The notes: generated by a model not told the origin, from the sequence alone. A stretch of 64,000 nucleotides of DNA from Alkaliphilus serpentinus (GCF_009017255.1 NZ_WBZB01000012.1:1-64000), one strand, 5' to 3'; shown: positions 44,123 to 52,706, numbered from the stretch's first letter. Numbers and translations are program-made.

Positions 44123-45115
44123 TTGGAATTGACCTTTAGAGGAATTATTGGACAGAAAAAAATCATCGATCATATAAAGAGGGCCCTCTCTGAGGAAGAG
44201 ATTTCTCATGCTTATTTAATTGAGGGTGCCGTTGGTTTAGGAAGGAGAAGGGTTGCAAAACAGCTGGCTATGGCTATAACCTGTATGAATAACATAGAAA
44301 AGCCCTGCCATAGCTGTAGTAGCTGCTTAAAGGCAGTTAGTCAAAATCATCCAGAAATCAAAATCATAGAGGGCGATGGCAGTATTAAGATTGATTTAAT
44401 TAGAGAAATTCAAAAAGAAATTCAATTAAAGCCCTATGAAGGAAAACGGAAGGTAATCATACTATATGACTGTGAAACCATGACCCTCCAAGCTCAAAAT
44501 GCATTTCTAAAAACCCTAGAGGAGCCTCCCCTCTATGCCACAATCATAATGATTACTGTAAATAGTGGAAGTCTATTACCAACTATCGTATCTAGATGTC
44601 AGCTTATTAAGCTCAATCCTGTTAATGAGAGGACTATACAGGAATACCTTGTTTCCCATGAAGGAGCCAGTATGGAAACCAGTAAGGTAATTGCTGCCTA
44701 CTCTGGGGGAAATATCGGGAATGCTGTTAAAATGCTATATAACCAAGATTTTAAACAAAAGAGGGAAGAACTAGTAAAAATCACCAAGGAACTCTTAAGG
44801 GGAAGCTTGACAAATGTGTTGGAATTAGCGGATTTTTTTACGCTGGAAAAGAGGGAAGTAATAGAGAACCTAGATCTATTAATGAGCTGGTACCGTGACT
44901 TGCTAATTTATAGGGAGACCCAGCATCTTGATTTTATTAGAAATTATGATAAAATAGAAGAAATTGTGCTGCAGTCTAAAAATATCAACACGTATAAATT
45001 GCAGGAAGTTGTTTATATAATAGAGGATGCTAAAAACAAGCTGAAGAGCAACGTAAATTTCCAGTTGAATATGGAGGTTATGCTGTTGAACATACAGGAG
45101 GTTTTATCATGGTAA
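44123..45115 (+). CDS. holB: DNA polymerase III delta-prime subunit
   Basis: 330 residues. AAA+ fold: HAYLIEGAVGLGRRRVAKQL (degenerate Walker A, as in delta-prime), the zinc module CMNNIEKPCHSCSSCLK, TLQAQNAFLKTLEEPP and the SRC motif in IVSRCQLIKLNP. It is part of the clamp loader that places the beta clamp on DNA. TTG 44123 after AAGGCGAGG. It overlaps ricT by 7 bp. Confidence 0.92.
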   Translation: MELTFRGIIGQKKIIDHIKRALSEEEISHAYLIEGAVGLGRRRVAKQLAMAITCMNNIEKPCHSCSSCLKAVSQNHPEIKIIEGDGSIKIDLIREIQKEIQLKPYEGKRKVIILYDCETMTLQAQNAFLKTLEEPPLYATIIMITVNSGSLLPTIVSRCQLIKLNPVNERTIQEYLVSHEGASMETSKVIAAYSGGNIGNAVKMLYNQDFKQKREELVKITKELLRGSLTNVLELADFFTLEKREVIENLDLLMSWYRDLLIYRETQHLDFIRNYDKIEEIVLQSKNINTYKLQEVVYIIEDAKNKLKSNVNFQLNMEVMLLNIQEVLSW

Positions 45116-45993
45116 CAGTTGTAGGCGTACGGTTTAAGAAGGCCGGTAAAATATATTATTTTGATCCAGAGGATACCCAAGCAAAAAAAGGGGAATGTGC
45201 AATTGTTGAAACTGCTAGGGGAATTGAATTTGGTGAAGTTGTGGTGGGGCCCAAGGATGTAGCTGAAGACGATATAGTAGCTCCATTAAAAAAAGTGATA
45301 AGAGTAGTAACCGAAGAGGATAAGGCTAAGCATCGAGAAAATAAAGAAAAAGAAAATGAAGCATTTCAAATATGCTTAGAGAAAATTAAACTTCACCAGT
45401 TGGATATGAAGCTAATAGATGTTGAATATACCTTCGATAATAATAAAATCATTTTCTACTTTACAGCAGATGGAAGGGTAGACTTTAGAGAATTGGTAAA
45501 GGATCTAGCTGCAATATTTAAAACAAGGATTGAATTAAGACAAATTGGAGTTAGAGATGAAGCCAAGATGATTGGTGGAATCGGACCTTGTGGAAAATCC
45601 CTATGCTGCTCAAGTTGGTTAGGGGATTTTGAACCAGTGTCGATAAAAATGGCGAAAGATCAAAGTCTTTCCCTGAATCCTTCAAAGATATCAGGGATAT
45701 GTGGTAGATTATTCTGTTGCTTAAAGTATGAACATAATCTATATCAGCAGATCTTAGACAAAATTCCCGGCATAGGCTCCCTTGTGGATACCGTTGACGG
45801 GGAAGGGATTGTTGTGGAGACCAATGTTTTACTTGAAGAGATCAAGGTAAAGATTAAGAATCCAGCTGATCAAACAGAGGAAATAAAGATTTATCCTCTA
45901 TACAAAGTAACCAGAGTTAAGCAAGAGGTAAAATCCCACCGTGACGACCTAGATGAAGAAATCATAAAGGAACTTAAAATGCTAGAAGAATAA
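45109..45993 (+). CDS. ricT: PSP1-domain protein RicT (YaaT)
   Basis: 294 residues. An N-terminal VGVRFKKAGKIYYFDP and ECAIVETARGIEFGEVVVGP begin the PSP1 domain. The Cys-rich core is complete: GGIGPCGKSLCCSSWL and GICGRLFCCLKYEHNLY. In Bacillus, RicT with RicA and RicF binds Fe-S clusters, aids RNase Y and promotes Spo0A phosphorylation. ATG 45109 has CAGGAGG upstream within holB. A short hairpin with a T-run (about 45994-46018) follows. Confidence 0.93.
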   Translation: MVTVVGVRFKKAGKIYYFDPEDTQAKKGECAIVETARGIEFGEVVVGPKDVAEDDIVAPLKKVIRVVTEEDKAKHRENKEKENEAFQICLEKIKLHQLDMKLIDVEYTFDNNKIIFYFTADGRVDFRELVKDLAAIFKTRIELRQIGVRDEAKMIGGIGPCGKSLCCSSWLGDFEPVSIKMAKDQSLSLNPSKISGICGRLFCCLKYEHNLYQQILDKIPGIGSLVDTVDGEGIVVETNVLLEEIKVKIKNPADQTEEIKIYPLYKVTRVKQEVKSHRDDLDEEIIKELKMLEE

Positions 45994-46018
45994 AAAGGCC
46001 TTAATGGGTCTTTTTTCC
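45994..46018 (+). terminator. Probable terminator after ricT
   Basis: AAAAAGGCC-ttaat-GGGTCTTTTTT, a short imperfect stem and a T-run. Confidence 0.6.
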
Positions 46019-46101
46019 TTATACAATAAGGATATTCTTTATTGGAGTTTATTTGGTATAATATATTCAAATAAGCGAAGAATCCGAGAGGGGTGTTTCA
46101 T

Positions 46102-46761
46102 ATGAATAAGAGGAAATATATCATGATCATTCTAATTGTTGTATTAGCATTTACGATAGCAGGCTGTAAAAGGGAATCGGAAGGCCCCCCTGCAGAGGAA
46201 ATACCAATTGAAGATCATAGTGAGGAGACTGCTGATGAATCTGAGTCAGAGGCTGAGGGTTCAGAGGTCGATACAGAAACTGAAGAGTCTATTCCAGAGG
46301 AAGAGGAAGATTTAATGGGTATTCATCAAGGGAATGTTCTACCCCAGTTTACTTTAGAAAATGAAGAAGGATCACTGGTGGATGTTTCAAGCTATAGAGG
46401 CAAGCCATTAATGTTTACCTTTTGGGTGAGTTGGAGTGAAGAGTCAAAGGAGCAGCTTGAGATACTAAGTAATGTGGAGCTTTTATTAGGGGATGATGTC
46501 GCCTTTGTCGCCATCCATGGAACTGGCTTTGACACAGTATCCCTACAAGAAGCTATAGACATAATGGGGGAGTTTAATGATGCGCTTGATACCCTCTATG
46601 ATATAGAGGGGGTAGTACAACAGAAATTATACGTAGGTAAGTTTCCGACAACTTTTTTTGTAGACTCAGATGGTAAGGTTTATAAAACCTATACTGCCAT
46701 AGTTGAAGAGGATAAAATCCTTGAGGACTATGAAGAGATTTTGGGAGAGGTTTTACCTTAA
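46102..46761 (+). CDS. Thioredoxin-like (TlpA/AhpC-fold) lipoprotein lacking CxxC
   Basis: 219 residues from ATG 46102 (GAGGGGTG upstream). A lipoprotein signal ends at AGC (Cys22). An acidic linker (about 27-70, Glu/Asp/Ser-rich) leads to a thioredoxin fold: LPQFTLENEEGSLVDVSSYR, FTFWVSWSEESKEQLEI, FPTTFFVDSDGKVY. The place of the usual WCxxC reads W-S-E-E-S (111-115), so both redox Cys are missing and it cannot act as an ordinary disulfide reductase. It may bind a partner or ligand instead. It precedes sigI by ~110 bp. Confidence 0.8.
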   Translation: MNKRKYIMIILIVVLAFTIAGCKRESEGPPAEEIPIEDHSEETADESESEAEGSEVDTETEESIPEEEEDLMGIHQGNVLPQFTLENEEGSLVDVSSYRGKPLMFTFWVSWSEESKEQLEILSNVELLLGDDVAFVAIHGTGFDTVSLQEAIDIMGEFNDALDTLYDIEGVVQQKLYVGKFPTTFFVDSDGKVYKTYTAIVEEDKILEDYEEILGEVLP

Positions 46762-46824
46762 ATCCTCTTATTGAATGATTTCATTTTGTTACCTATTCAA
46801 TTAATGCTTTTGTTCAAAAAGAGT

Positions 46825-46851
46825 ACCCCTAAAAAATAGTGGGTTTGCGAA
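46825..46851 (+). promoter_or_regulatory. SigI-type promoter before sigI
   Basis: ACCCCT (46825-46830), a 17-nt spacer, CGAA (46848-46851). SigI promoters of Bacillus and Clostridium thermocellum have a C-rich -35 element (ACCCCC) and a CGAA -10 element, so sigI-rsgI is probably self-activated. Confidence 0.65.
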
Positions 46852-46874
46852 CTTATATGATAGGAGGTGTAAAG

Positions 46875-47612
46875 GTGACAAAGCTATTCAATCTCCTTAA
46901 GGGAAAAAAAGGACTTGAAGAGAGAGTAAAGCAGATTCAAGAAGGTGACGTAAAGGAGCGGAATTCCCTTATAAAAGAATATATTCCCTTTATACAAAAA
47001 AATACCAGCAATCAAGTAGGTAAGTTTATTGATAAGGAAGATGATGCATATAGCATCGGATTAATGGCCTTTAACGAAGCTCTAGATAAATACAACGAAG
47101 GCAGAGGAAGCTTTTTAGCCTTTGCATCCATGGTTATAAAAAGTAGAGTTGTGGACTATCAAAGAAAACAGTCAAGGCTATCTAAGGAAGTATATCTCAG
47201 TCAATTTGATAAAAATGAAGAGGATACAGTTTCTGATAATCTATTGGCAGTTGACGGCTTTGAAGCAACAATAGAAACAAAGCTTGATATGATGAAATTG
47301 ATTTCGGAAATGAAGGTTTATGAAGTATCTTTAGAGGATTTAATAAAGGAGAGTCCAAAACACATAGACACTAGGATTAAAGCTGTTGAAATAGCCAGGT
47401 ATATATATGACAATCCAGCAGCCAAGGACACATTTTTAAAAGATCAACAACTACCCGTAAAGGAAATAATGGATGCCTTACATATTAGTAAAAAAACCAT
47501 TCAGCGAAGCAGAAAATTTATTATTGCAATGGTTTTGATATTAAATAGTAACTTAGATACACTAAAGCAGTACATTATTGGAATAGAAAGGAGGGGGCAG
47601 AATGAAACATAG
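46875..47612 (+). CDS. sigI: RNA polymerase sigma-I factor
   Basis: 245 residues from GTG 46875, with AGGAGGTG five bases upstream. Region 2 reads IKEYIPFIQKNTSNQVGKFI and DDAYSIGLMAFNEALDKYN, followed by SFLAFASMVIKSRVVDYQRK. The C-terminal SigI-type domain ends in a helix-turn-helix (MDALHISKKTIQRSRKFIIA). In clostridia SigI factors answer polysaccharide or heat/envelope signals through RsgI. The stop overlaps the rsgI start by 11 bp. Confidence 0.92.
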   Translation: MTKLFNLLKGKKGLEERVKQIQEGDVKERNSLIKEYIPFIQKNTSNQVGKFIDKEDDAYSIGLMAFNEALDKYNEGRGSFLAFASMVIKSRVVDYQRKQSRLSKEVYLSQFDKNEEDTVSDNLLAVDGFEATIETKLDMMKLISEMKVYEVSLEDLIKESPKHIDTRIKAVEIARYIYDNPAAKDTFLKDQQLPVKEIMDALHISKKTIQRSRKFIIAMVLILNSNLDTLKQYIIGIERRGQNET

Positions 47613-49032
47613 AGGCTGTGTTATGGAAATTCGTCAAAAGACCATGGTGTTAATGACTGAAGAATGCAGCTTTGTAGAAGTTAAAAAACCTTTTAATGTT
47701 ATAGAAGGTATGGAAATAGAATTCACTTCTAAAGATATTGTCTCAAACAGTCGAAAACAATACAAATCCCTTGTTTCAATAGCTGCTGCCATTGTTTTTA
47801 TACTAATATCCTCCTTTTCAGTGATCAATTATTGGCAGACAAACCTTAAGCCAGTAATACTATTAACAGTGGATATCAACCCAAGTATAGAGGTAGAGCT
47901 GAACGAAAAGCAAGCGGTTGTAAGCATAACTCCTTTAAATGAAGAAGCTAGACAGATTTTAGCCAATAGTAATTTCAAGAGAAAGCCCATAGAGGAAGTA
48001 ATAGAAATTATTGTTGAAAGAGCCGAAGAAGCCGGTTATATCAGTAAAGAGGAAGAGAATCTTATTCTTATAACATCTGTATCCCTTGACGAGGAAGAAG
48101 AGGGGGAAACAGTATCTCGACAGTTATTGGAAAACCTTAAGGATTCTGTTGAGGAACTTGGACAATCAAAAGGAGAAAGAATAACAGTTGTCACTGCGGA
48201 GGCAAATAAAGAACAATGCAAAAAGTCTAAAGAAGACAAGACTTCAGTCGGTAGGGTCTTTATAAAAGAAGATACAGAAAAAGAGGATAATCCTACAGAG
48301 GAGAAGGAATGGAAAAAAAGACATCTTAAAGAGGTGCTAAAAGAGGTTTCTAAAGAACATCCAGTGTTTAAGCAAAATCCAGGACTTATTAACCATCCAA
48401 TTTTTAGAGGTAGAAATATAGATGAGGAAGATGAAATAGAAATAGATGAAGGCAAGAAGGATAAAAAGGACAAAAAAGATAGAAATAGCTCAAACTCTGA
48501 TAATGAAGACGATGATGATGTAAAAGATGAAAAGGCTAAAGGAAACAAGGGCAATGGTAATAAAGATCAGAAGCATCCTGTTTTTGAAGAACATCCATCC
48601 AATGGTAATAGGGATAATAGAAGCGATGAAAAGGATCATGAAAATGATGATGATAAAGATGACGACGAAAATGACGATGAAAATGATCAAAGGGGTAGAG
48701 GAAATAGAGATAGTGAAGATCAGGAGCACCCAGTTTTTGAAAAGCATCCATCCAATGGTAACAGCGGCAATAGAGGCAACGAATCAGATTCTGAAGATCA
48801 GGATAAAGATGACGAAGAGAATCGAACAGATGATGAAATGGAAGATGACAATGAAGATGTAGAAGATGAGGACAAAGAATCTGACGAAGATGATGATGAA
48901 GATGATAAAGATGATGATGAAGATGATGATGAAGAAGATCATTCAGTAGAGGACGACGATATAGACCTTGGTAAAGGGAATTCTGATAAGGCTAAAGGTA
49001 GAGATAGAGAAGAAGGCAACAAAACTCCATAA
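47602..49032 (+). CDS. rsgI: RsgI-type anti-sigma-I factor with acidic repeat ectodomain
   Basis: 476 residues. An N-terminal sigma-binding domain (about 1-50), one membrane helix (57-76), then the periplasmic-side RsgI domain with VDINPSIEVEL (90-100); the Asn93-Pro94 bond is where RsgI proteins self-cleave. The rest (about 190-476) is extremely acidic, Asp/Glu-rich, with repeated HPVF units (EHPVFKQNP, KHPVFEEHPSNGN, EHPVFEKHPSNGN). No carbohydrate-binding module is visible, unlike in cellulolytic clostridia. The tail might bind cations or cell-wall polymers (inference). AGGAGGGG precedes ATG 47602. Confidence 0.9.
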   Translation: MKHRGCVMEIRQKTMVLMTEECSFVEVKKPFNVIEGMEIEFTSKDIVSNSRKQYKSLVSIAAAIVFILISSFSVINYWQTNLKPVILLTVDINPSIEVELNEKQAVVSITPLNEEARQILANSNFKRKPIEEVIEIIVERAEEAGYISKEEENLILITSVSLDEEEEGETVSRQLLENLKDSVEELGQSKGERITVVTAEANKEQCKKSKEDKTSVGRVFIKEDTEKEDNPTEEKEWKKRHLKEVLKEVSKEHPVFKQNPGLINHPIFRGRNIDEEDEIEIDEGKKDKKDKKDRNSSNSDNEDDDDVKDEKAKGNKGNGNKDQKHPVFEEHPSNGNRDNRSDEKDHENDDDKDDDENDDENDQRGRGNRDSEDQEHPVFEKHPSNGNSGNRGNESDSEDQDKDDEENRTDDEMEDDNEDVEDEDKESDEDDDEDDKDDDEDDDEEDHSVEDDDIDLGKGNSDKAKGRDREEGNKTP

Positions 49033-49052
49033 GTCCTACATAAAGTATTGAT

Positions 49053-49080
49053 GCCTGCAGATATGGTCGCAGGCTTTTTC
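49053..49080 (+). terminator. Rho-independent terminator of sigI-rsgI
   Basis: GCCTGC-agatatggtc-GCAGGC followed by TTTTTC. Confidence 0.8.
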
Positions 49081-49190
49081 TATGGATAAAATCAGCTTCT
49101 TTTGCTTTCTTATATAATTTATCTCTAAAAATACTAATTGTTATTAATAAGTGTTATAATATCATAAAAAAGGATATTAGGAGCTTAGCT

Positions 49191-49958
49191 ATGGAAAAAC
49201 TACTAAGGGCGGAAGAAAGAATTGATAATCTTAATGTTAAAGATTTAAGAATTATACAAAACCCAAAGGGCTTTTGTTTTGGCATAGATGCAGTGCTTTT
49301 AGCAAATTTCGTTGAAGTAAAAAAGAATTCCAAGGTAGTTGATTTAGGTACAGGAACAGGGATTATACCTTTACTACTAGCTGGAAAAAGCCGATCAAGC
49401 CATATAACCGGCCTTGAAATCCAAGAAGAAGTTGCAGATATGGCAAAAAGAAGTGTAGAACTAAATCAGCTACAGCAACGGATTCATATATTAAATATCG
49501 ATTTAAAGGATGCTGAAAAGAATATTCCCATCAATGCATATGATGTAGTAACCAGTAATCCACCCTATATGCATTCAGAGGGATTAATTAATCCAGAGGA
49601 TAGAAAGGCTATTTCTAGACATGAAATAAAGTGTAATTTAGAGGATATCATTAGAATCGCTTCAAGGCTATTGAAACATCATGGACGTTTCTTTATGGTT
49701 CATAGACCCCAACGGCTTGTTGATATAATGGTTCTTTGTAGGAAATATAAGCTTGAGCCCAAAAGGCTACAGTTTATCCATCCCACCAGTGGGAAAAAAC
49801 CAAACCTATTACTAATAGATTGTAAAAAGGCAGCTAATCCTGAGTTGAAAATCCTTGACCCCCTCATTGTATATGATGATGCAGGAAAGTATACGGAAAA
49901 CTTAATTGAGGTATATAATAAAACCAGTATAGAAGAAGGAAGTGGATTAATTGGATAG
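49191..49958 (+). CDS. trmN6: tRNA1(Val) (adenine(37)-N6)-methyltransferase family (YabB)
   Basis: 255 residues. SAM site VVDLGTGTGIIPLLLAGKS, then the N6-adenine methylase motif VTSNPPYMHSEG, with FCFGIDAVLLANF at the front. This is the TrmN6/YabB family, which methylates A37 of tRNA. GGAGCTTAG lies before ATG 49191. It overlaps rsmI by 8 bp, and the pair matches yabB-yabC of B. subtilis. Confidence 0.9.
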   Translation: MEKLLRAEERIDNLNVKDLRIIQNPKGFCFGIDAVLLANFVEVKKNSKVVDLGTGTGIIPLLLAGKSRSSHITGLEIQEEVADMAKRSVELNQLQQRIHILNIDLKDAEKNIPINAYDVVTSNPPYMHSEGLINPEDRKAISRHEIKCNLEDIIRIASRLLKHHGRFFMVHRPQRLVDIMVLCRKYKLEPKRLQFIHPTSGKKPNLLLIDCKKAANPELKILDPLIVYDDAGKYTENLIEVYNKTSIEEGSGLIG

Positions 49959-50787
49959 GGGAAAGTTATTTATATGTCCTACCCCCATTGGAAATTTAGA
50001 AGATATTACCCTAAGGGTTCTTAGAATCCTTAAGGAGGTTGATTATATAGCTGCAGAGGATACTCGCCATACCCTAAAGCTTTTAAACCACTTTGAAATA
50101 AGCAAGCCTTTATCCAGCTATCATGAGCATAATAAAACAAAAAAGGGAGAAGCTATTTTACAGGATTTATTACAAGGGAAAACCATTGCTTTGGTATCAG
50201 ATGCAGGATTGCCGGGAATATCTGATCCAGGAGCAGACATAATCAAGGATTGTGTTGAAAATGGAATCCCCTTTGAGGTTCTGCCGGGGGCATCAGCAGG
50301 AATCCTTGCATTGGTTGCATCAGGGTTAGACACCACTCGGTTTTCCTTTGAAGGGTTTATTCCAAGAGAAAAGAAAAGGCGAAGGGAAAGGCTAGAAAAA
50401 ATTAAAAAAGATGATAGAACCCTGATATTTTATGAAGCTCCCCATAGAATCATAGATACCTTAAAGGATATGATGGGGGTTTTGGGTAATAGGAAGGTAG
50501 CATTAGGTAGAGAACTCACTAAAAAATATGAAGAGTATATTAGAGGTACAGCTGAAGAGCTATTAAATCATTTTCAAACCCATTCACCTAAGGGAGAGTT
50601 TGTTATAGTATGTGAAGGGGCATCAGAAGAAGAATTAGAAGTCGATAATCATCTTGACATAACCATCAAAGAACAGCTTCAGCAGATGATAGATTCCGGG
50701 ATAGATAAAAAGGAAGCAGTGAAGGAAGTGGCAAAACTAAGAAGATTACCCAAGCGGGAGGTATACCAAGAAGCAATAGATTTATAG
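49951..50787 (+). CDS. rsmI: 16S rRNA (cytidine(1402)-2'-O)-methyltransferase
   Basis: 278 residues. LFICPTPIGNLEDITLRVLR, EDTRHTLKLLNHF and SDAGLPGISDPGADI are the RsmI tetrapyrrole-methylase-fold signatures, followed by LPGASAGILALVASGL and FYEAPHRIIDTL. It 2'-O-methylates C1402 of 16S rRNA. TTG start at 49951 inside trmN6, with GGAAG upstream. A bidirectional terminator shared with abrB follows. Confidence 0.94.
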   Translation: MDRGKLFICPTPIGNLEDITLRVLRILKEVDYIAAEDTRHTLKLLNHFEISKPLSSYHEHNKTKKGEAILQDLLQGKTIALVSDAGLPGISDPGADIIKDCVENGIPFEVLPGASAGILALVASGLDTTRFSFEGFIPREKKRRRERLEKIKKDDRTLIFYEAPHRIIDTLKDMMGVLGNRKVALGRELTKKYEEYIRGTAEELLNHFQTHSPKGEFVIVCEGASEEELEVDNHLDITIKEQLQQMIDSGIDKKEAVKEVAKLRRLPKREVYQEAIDL

Positions 50788-50794
50788 CAATAAA

Positions 50795-50812
50795 AAGAGC
50801 CCGTAGGCTCTT
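50795..50812. terminator. Bidirectional terminator between rsmI and abrB
   Basis: AAGAGCC-cgta-GGCTCTT with A/T flanks on both sides. Confidence 0.75.
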
Positions 50813-50813
50813 A

Positions 50814-51056
50814 TTAATAATTCGACATTTCACTAAGACAATCTTTGCAAATATTCTTAGTTTTAAAGTTTTTTACATCCTTTGCGTTTCCGCAGAAGAT
50901 ACAAGCTGGTTCGTATTTTTTAAGTATAACGCTTTCGCCGTCGACATATATTTCAAGGGCGTCCTTTTCAGCAATGTTTAGAGTACGACGAAGCTCTATA
51001 GGTAATACCACTCTTCCTAATTCATCTACTTTTCTAACGATACCTGTTGATTTCAA
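50814..51056 (-). CDS. abrB: AbrB-family transition-state regulator
   Basis: 80 residues. The N-terminal swapped-hairpin DNA-binding domain is complete: STGIVRKVDELGRVVLPIEL and RRTLNIAEKDALEIYVDG. The C-terminal part has two Cys pairs (CIFCGN and ICKDC), so it may bind zinc, which Bacillus AbrB does not. TTG start at 51056 with AAGGAGG upstream. It represses post-exponential genes such as peptide antibiotics in Bacillus. The promoter is overlapped by an inverted repeat, and TGTCGAA boxes lie upstream. Confidence 0.93.
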   Translation of the reverse strand: MKSTGIVRKVDELGRVVLPIELRRTLNIAEKDALEIYVDGESVILKKYEPACIFCGNAKDVKNFKTKNICKDCLSEMSNY

Positions 51057-51087
51057 TATAATTCCTCCTTTTATATTTCTGTCTAAT

Positions 51088-51116
51088 ATTGTAATATATC
51101 TCTACGCATATTACAA
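51088..51116 (-). promoter_or_regulatory. abrB promoter overlapped by a perfect inverted repeat
   Basis: On the minus strand, TTGTAA (51111-51116), 17 nt, TACAAT (51088-51093). The arms TTGTAATAT (51089-51097) and ATATTACAA (51108-51116) are perfectly inverted around 10 bp, suggesting an operator covering the promoter. Confidence 0.6.
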
Positions 51117-51121
51117 CAAAT

Positions 51122-51128
51122 TTCGACA
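51122..51128 (-). promoter_or_regulatory. Spo0A-box-like site upstream of abrB
   Basis: TGTCGAA on the minus strand, 5 bp before the -35 element of abrB. A second copy lies at 51211-51217. In Bacillus, Spo0A~P represses abrB through two such boxes. Confidence 0.5.
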
Positions 51129-51210
51129 TCCTATACAATAAATAGTACCAGATATGCCATAAATAGTCAATACTAATACCGAAAATTATTAGAAATAAAT
51201 AATAGTTCTT

Positions 51211-51217
51211 TTCGACA
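51211..51217 (-). promoter_or_regulatory. Second Spo0A-box-like site between abrB and cca
   Basis: TGTCGAA on the minus strand, 47 bp before the cca start, so it could serve either divergent gene. Confidence 0.4.
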
Positions 51218-51263
51218 TTTATTTTTGATATGATTAGTATATAGAAACCCAAGGGGTGATTTA

Positions 51264-52706
51264 ATGATTAATATATACGATATACTGGTAAATGCAAAAA
51301 ACACCCTTTCGCTAAGGGCTTACATTGTAGGAGGATCCTTAAGGGATATATTGATAGGTAAGAATGTGAAGGATTATGACCTTGTTGTCGACAAGAATCC
51401 TAGAGGATACGCTGAGGCTATAGCAACAGAATTAAAGGGTAGGTTTATTATATTGGATGAAGAACAGGAAACCTTTAGAGTCATCTTGGATTCTAAAGAG
51501 TTTATTGATATTAGCAGGATGAAGGGTAAATCCATAATTGATGATTTAAAACATAGGGACTTTACAATTAATGCTATGGCCTACGATGTTGACAACAGTA
51601 TTCCAATTATAAAAGAAAAAATTCTTGACCCCTATAATGGAATGAAGGATCTCGATAGAAAGTTGATTAAGCATTTAACTGAGGAAACCTTTGAGGCTGA
51701 CCCTATAAGGATGCTAAGGGCTGTTCGATTTATGGCTGCCTTGGATTTCTCCTTAGATGAAGATACCATACAGCAAATAACAAAAAATGCTTCCTCAATA
51801 AAAAGAGTTTCTGGAGAACGAGTTAGTTACGAGTTATTCGAAATTTTGAAAAGCAATAAAAGCTATTATTATTTAAGCTATATGGATAAGGAGCTTAAGC
51901 TATTAGATAAAATATTTCCGGATATAGAGGAAATGAAAAAGGTGGGTGAATGTAAGTACCATGTAGTAAATAGCTGGACCCACTCTATATATACTGTTAA
52001 AGTTGCTGAAAATGTTATAAATGAGGATGGCTTTTTTGAGAAGCATATTAAGAGGGCATTTGAAGAGCATACAAGGGAACTCATAGCGGCAGATCGAAGT
52101 AGATTGCAGCTTATTAAGCTTGGAGCGTTATTTCACGATATTGGAAAACCTTCTGCCATGAAGATTGATAGCAGTGGTAGAACAAGATTTCGAGGCCACG
52201 AAATAACAGGTACAAAAATAGTGAAGGGATATTCTGAAGCTCTTAAGCTTAGTACATTGGAAAAAAACATACTACAAAAATATGTGTATCTCCATATGCT
52301 ACCTCTAGTCTCATATAAAAACAATGATGTAAGTGGAAGGGCCTTATATAATATATTTAGCAAGATGGGGGAAGAGACTCTGGATATCCTCCTCATAGCC
52401 TTTGCGGATATTGTTGCCACACGAAGACTATTAGACCCCCATGAGGAAATGGGTATGATTAAGATTCATGTAGAATATATTGCTAATAATTATTTAACTC
52501 GCTATAAGCCCCTTGAGAAGATTTCTGCCATCATAACTGGCAAGGAAATTATGGACACTTTAAATATTCCTGAGGGTGAAGAGGTAGGGATGATTCTAGA
52601 AGAGGTTAAGAAGGCCATATACTTTGGAGAGATATCTTCTTCAAAGGAGGCTGTTATTGAATATATTAAAGGAATAAAAGCAGTTGAAGATCTGAAAAAG
52701 CAATAA
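51264..52706 (+). CDS. cca: CCA tRNA nucleotidyltransferase with HD domain
   Basis: 480 residues. Nucleotidyltransferase head: YIVGGSLRDILIGKNVKDYD with the DxD-type DLVVD, then HRDFTINAMAYD and DPIRMLRAVRFMA. The HD domain has LFHDIGKPSAMK. It adds or repairs the CCA end of tRNA; fusion with an HD phosphohydrolase is common in clostridia. AAGGGGTGA before ATG 51264. It stands divergent to abrB, an insertion relative to the Bacillus order. Confidence 0.9.
   Translation: MINIYDILVNAKNTLSLRAYIVGGSLRDILIGKNVKDYDLVVDKNPRGYAEAIATELKGRFIILDEEQETFRVILDSKEFIDISRMKGKSIIDDLKHRDFTINAMAYDVDNSIPIIKEKILDPYNGMKDLDRKLIKHLTEETFEADPIRMLRAVRFMAALDFSLDEDTIQQITKNASSIKRVSGERVSYELFEILKSNKSYYYLSYMDKELKLLDKIFPDIEEMKKVGECKYHVVNSWTHSIYTVKVAENVINEDGFFEKHIKRAFEEHTRELIAADRSRLQLIKLGALFHDIGKPSAMKIDSSGRTRFRGHEITGTKIVKGYSEALKLSTLEKNILQKYVYLHMLPLVSYKNNDVSGRALYNIFSKMGEETLDILLIAFADIVATRRLLDPHEEMGMIKIHVEYIANNYLTRYKPLEKISAIITGKEIMDTLNIPEGEEVGMILEEVKKAIYFGEISSSKEAVIEYIKGIKAVEDLKKQ

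Noticed and set aside
46102-46761. Selenocysteine in the thioredoxin-like protein
   Set aside because: The positions of the missing Cys are ordinary Ser codons, with no in-frame TGA.
48036-48751. Long antisense frames opposite the rsgI acidic region
   Set aside because: They are the complement of GAT/GAA repeats, giving artificial Ser/Phe/Ile-rich translations.
50821-50827. TGTCGAA match inside abrB
   Set aside because: It lies in the last codons of the coding sequence and is probably chance.
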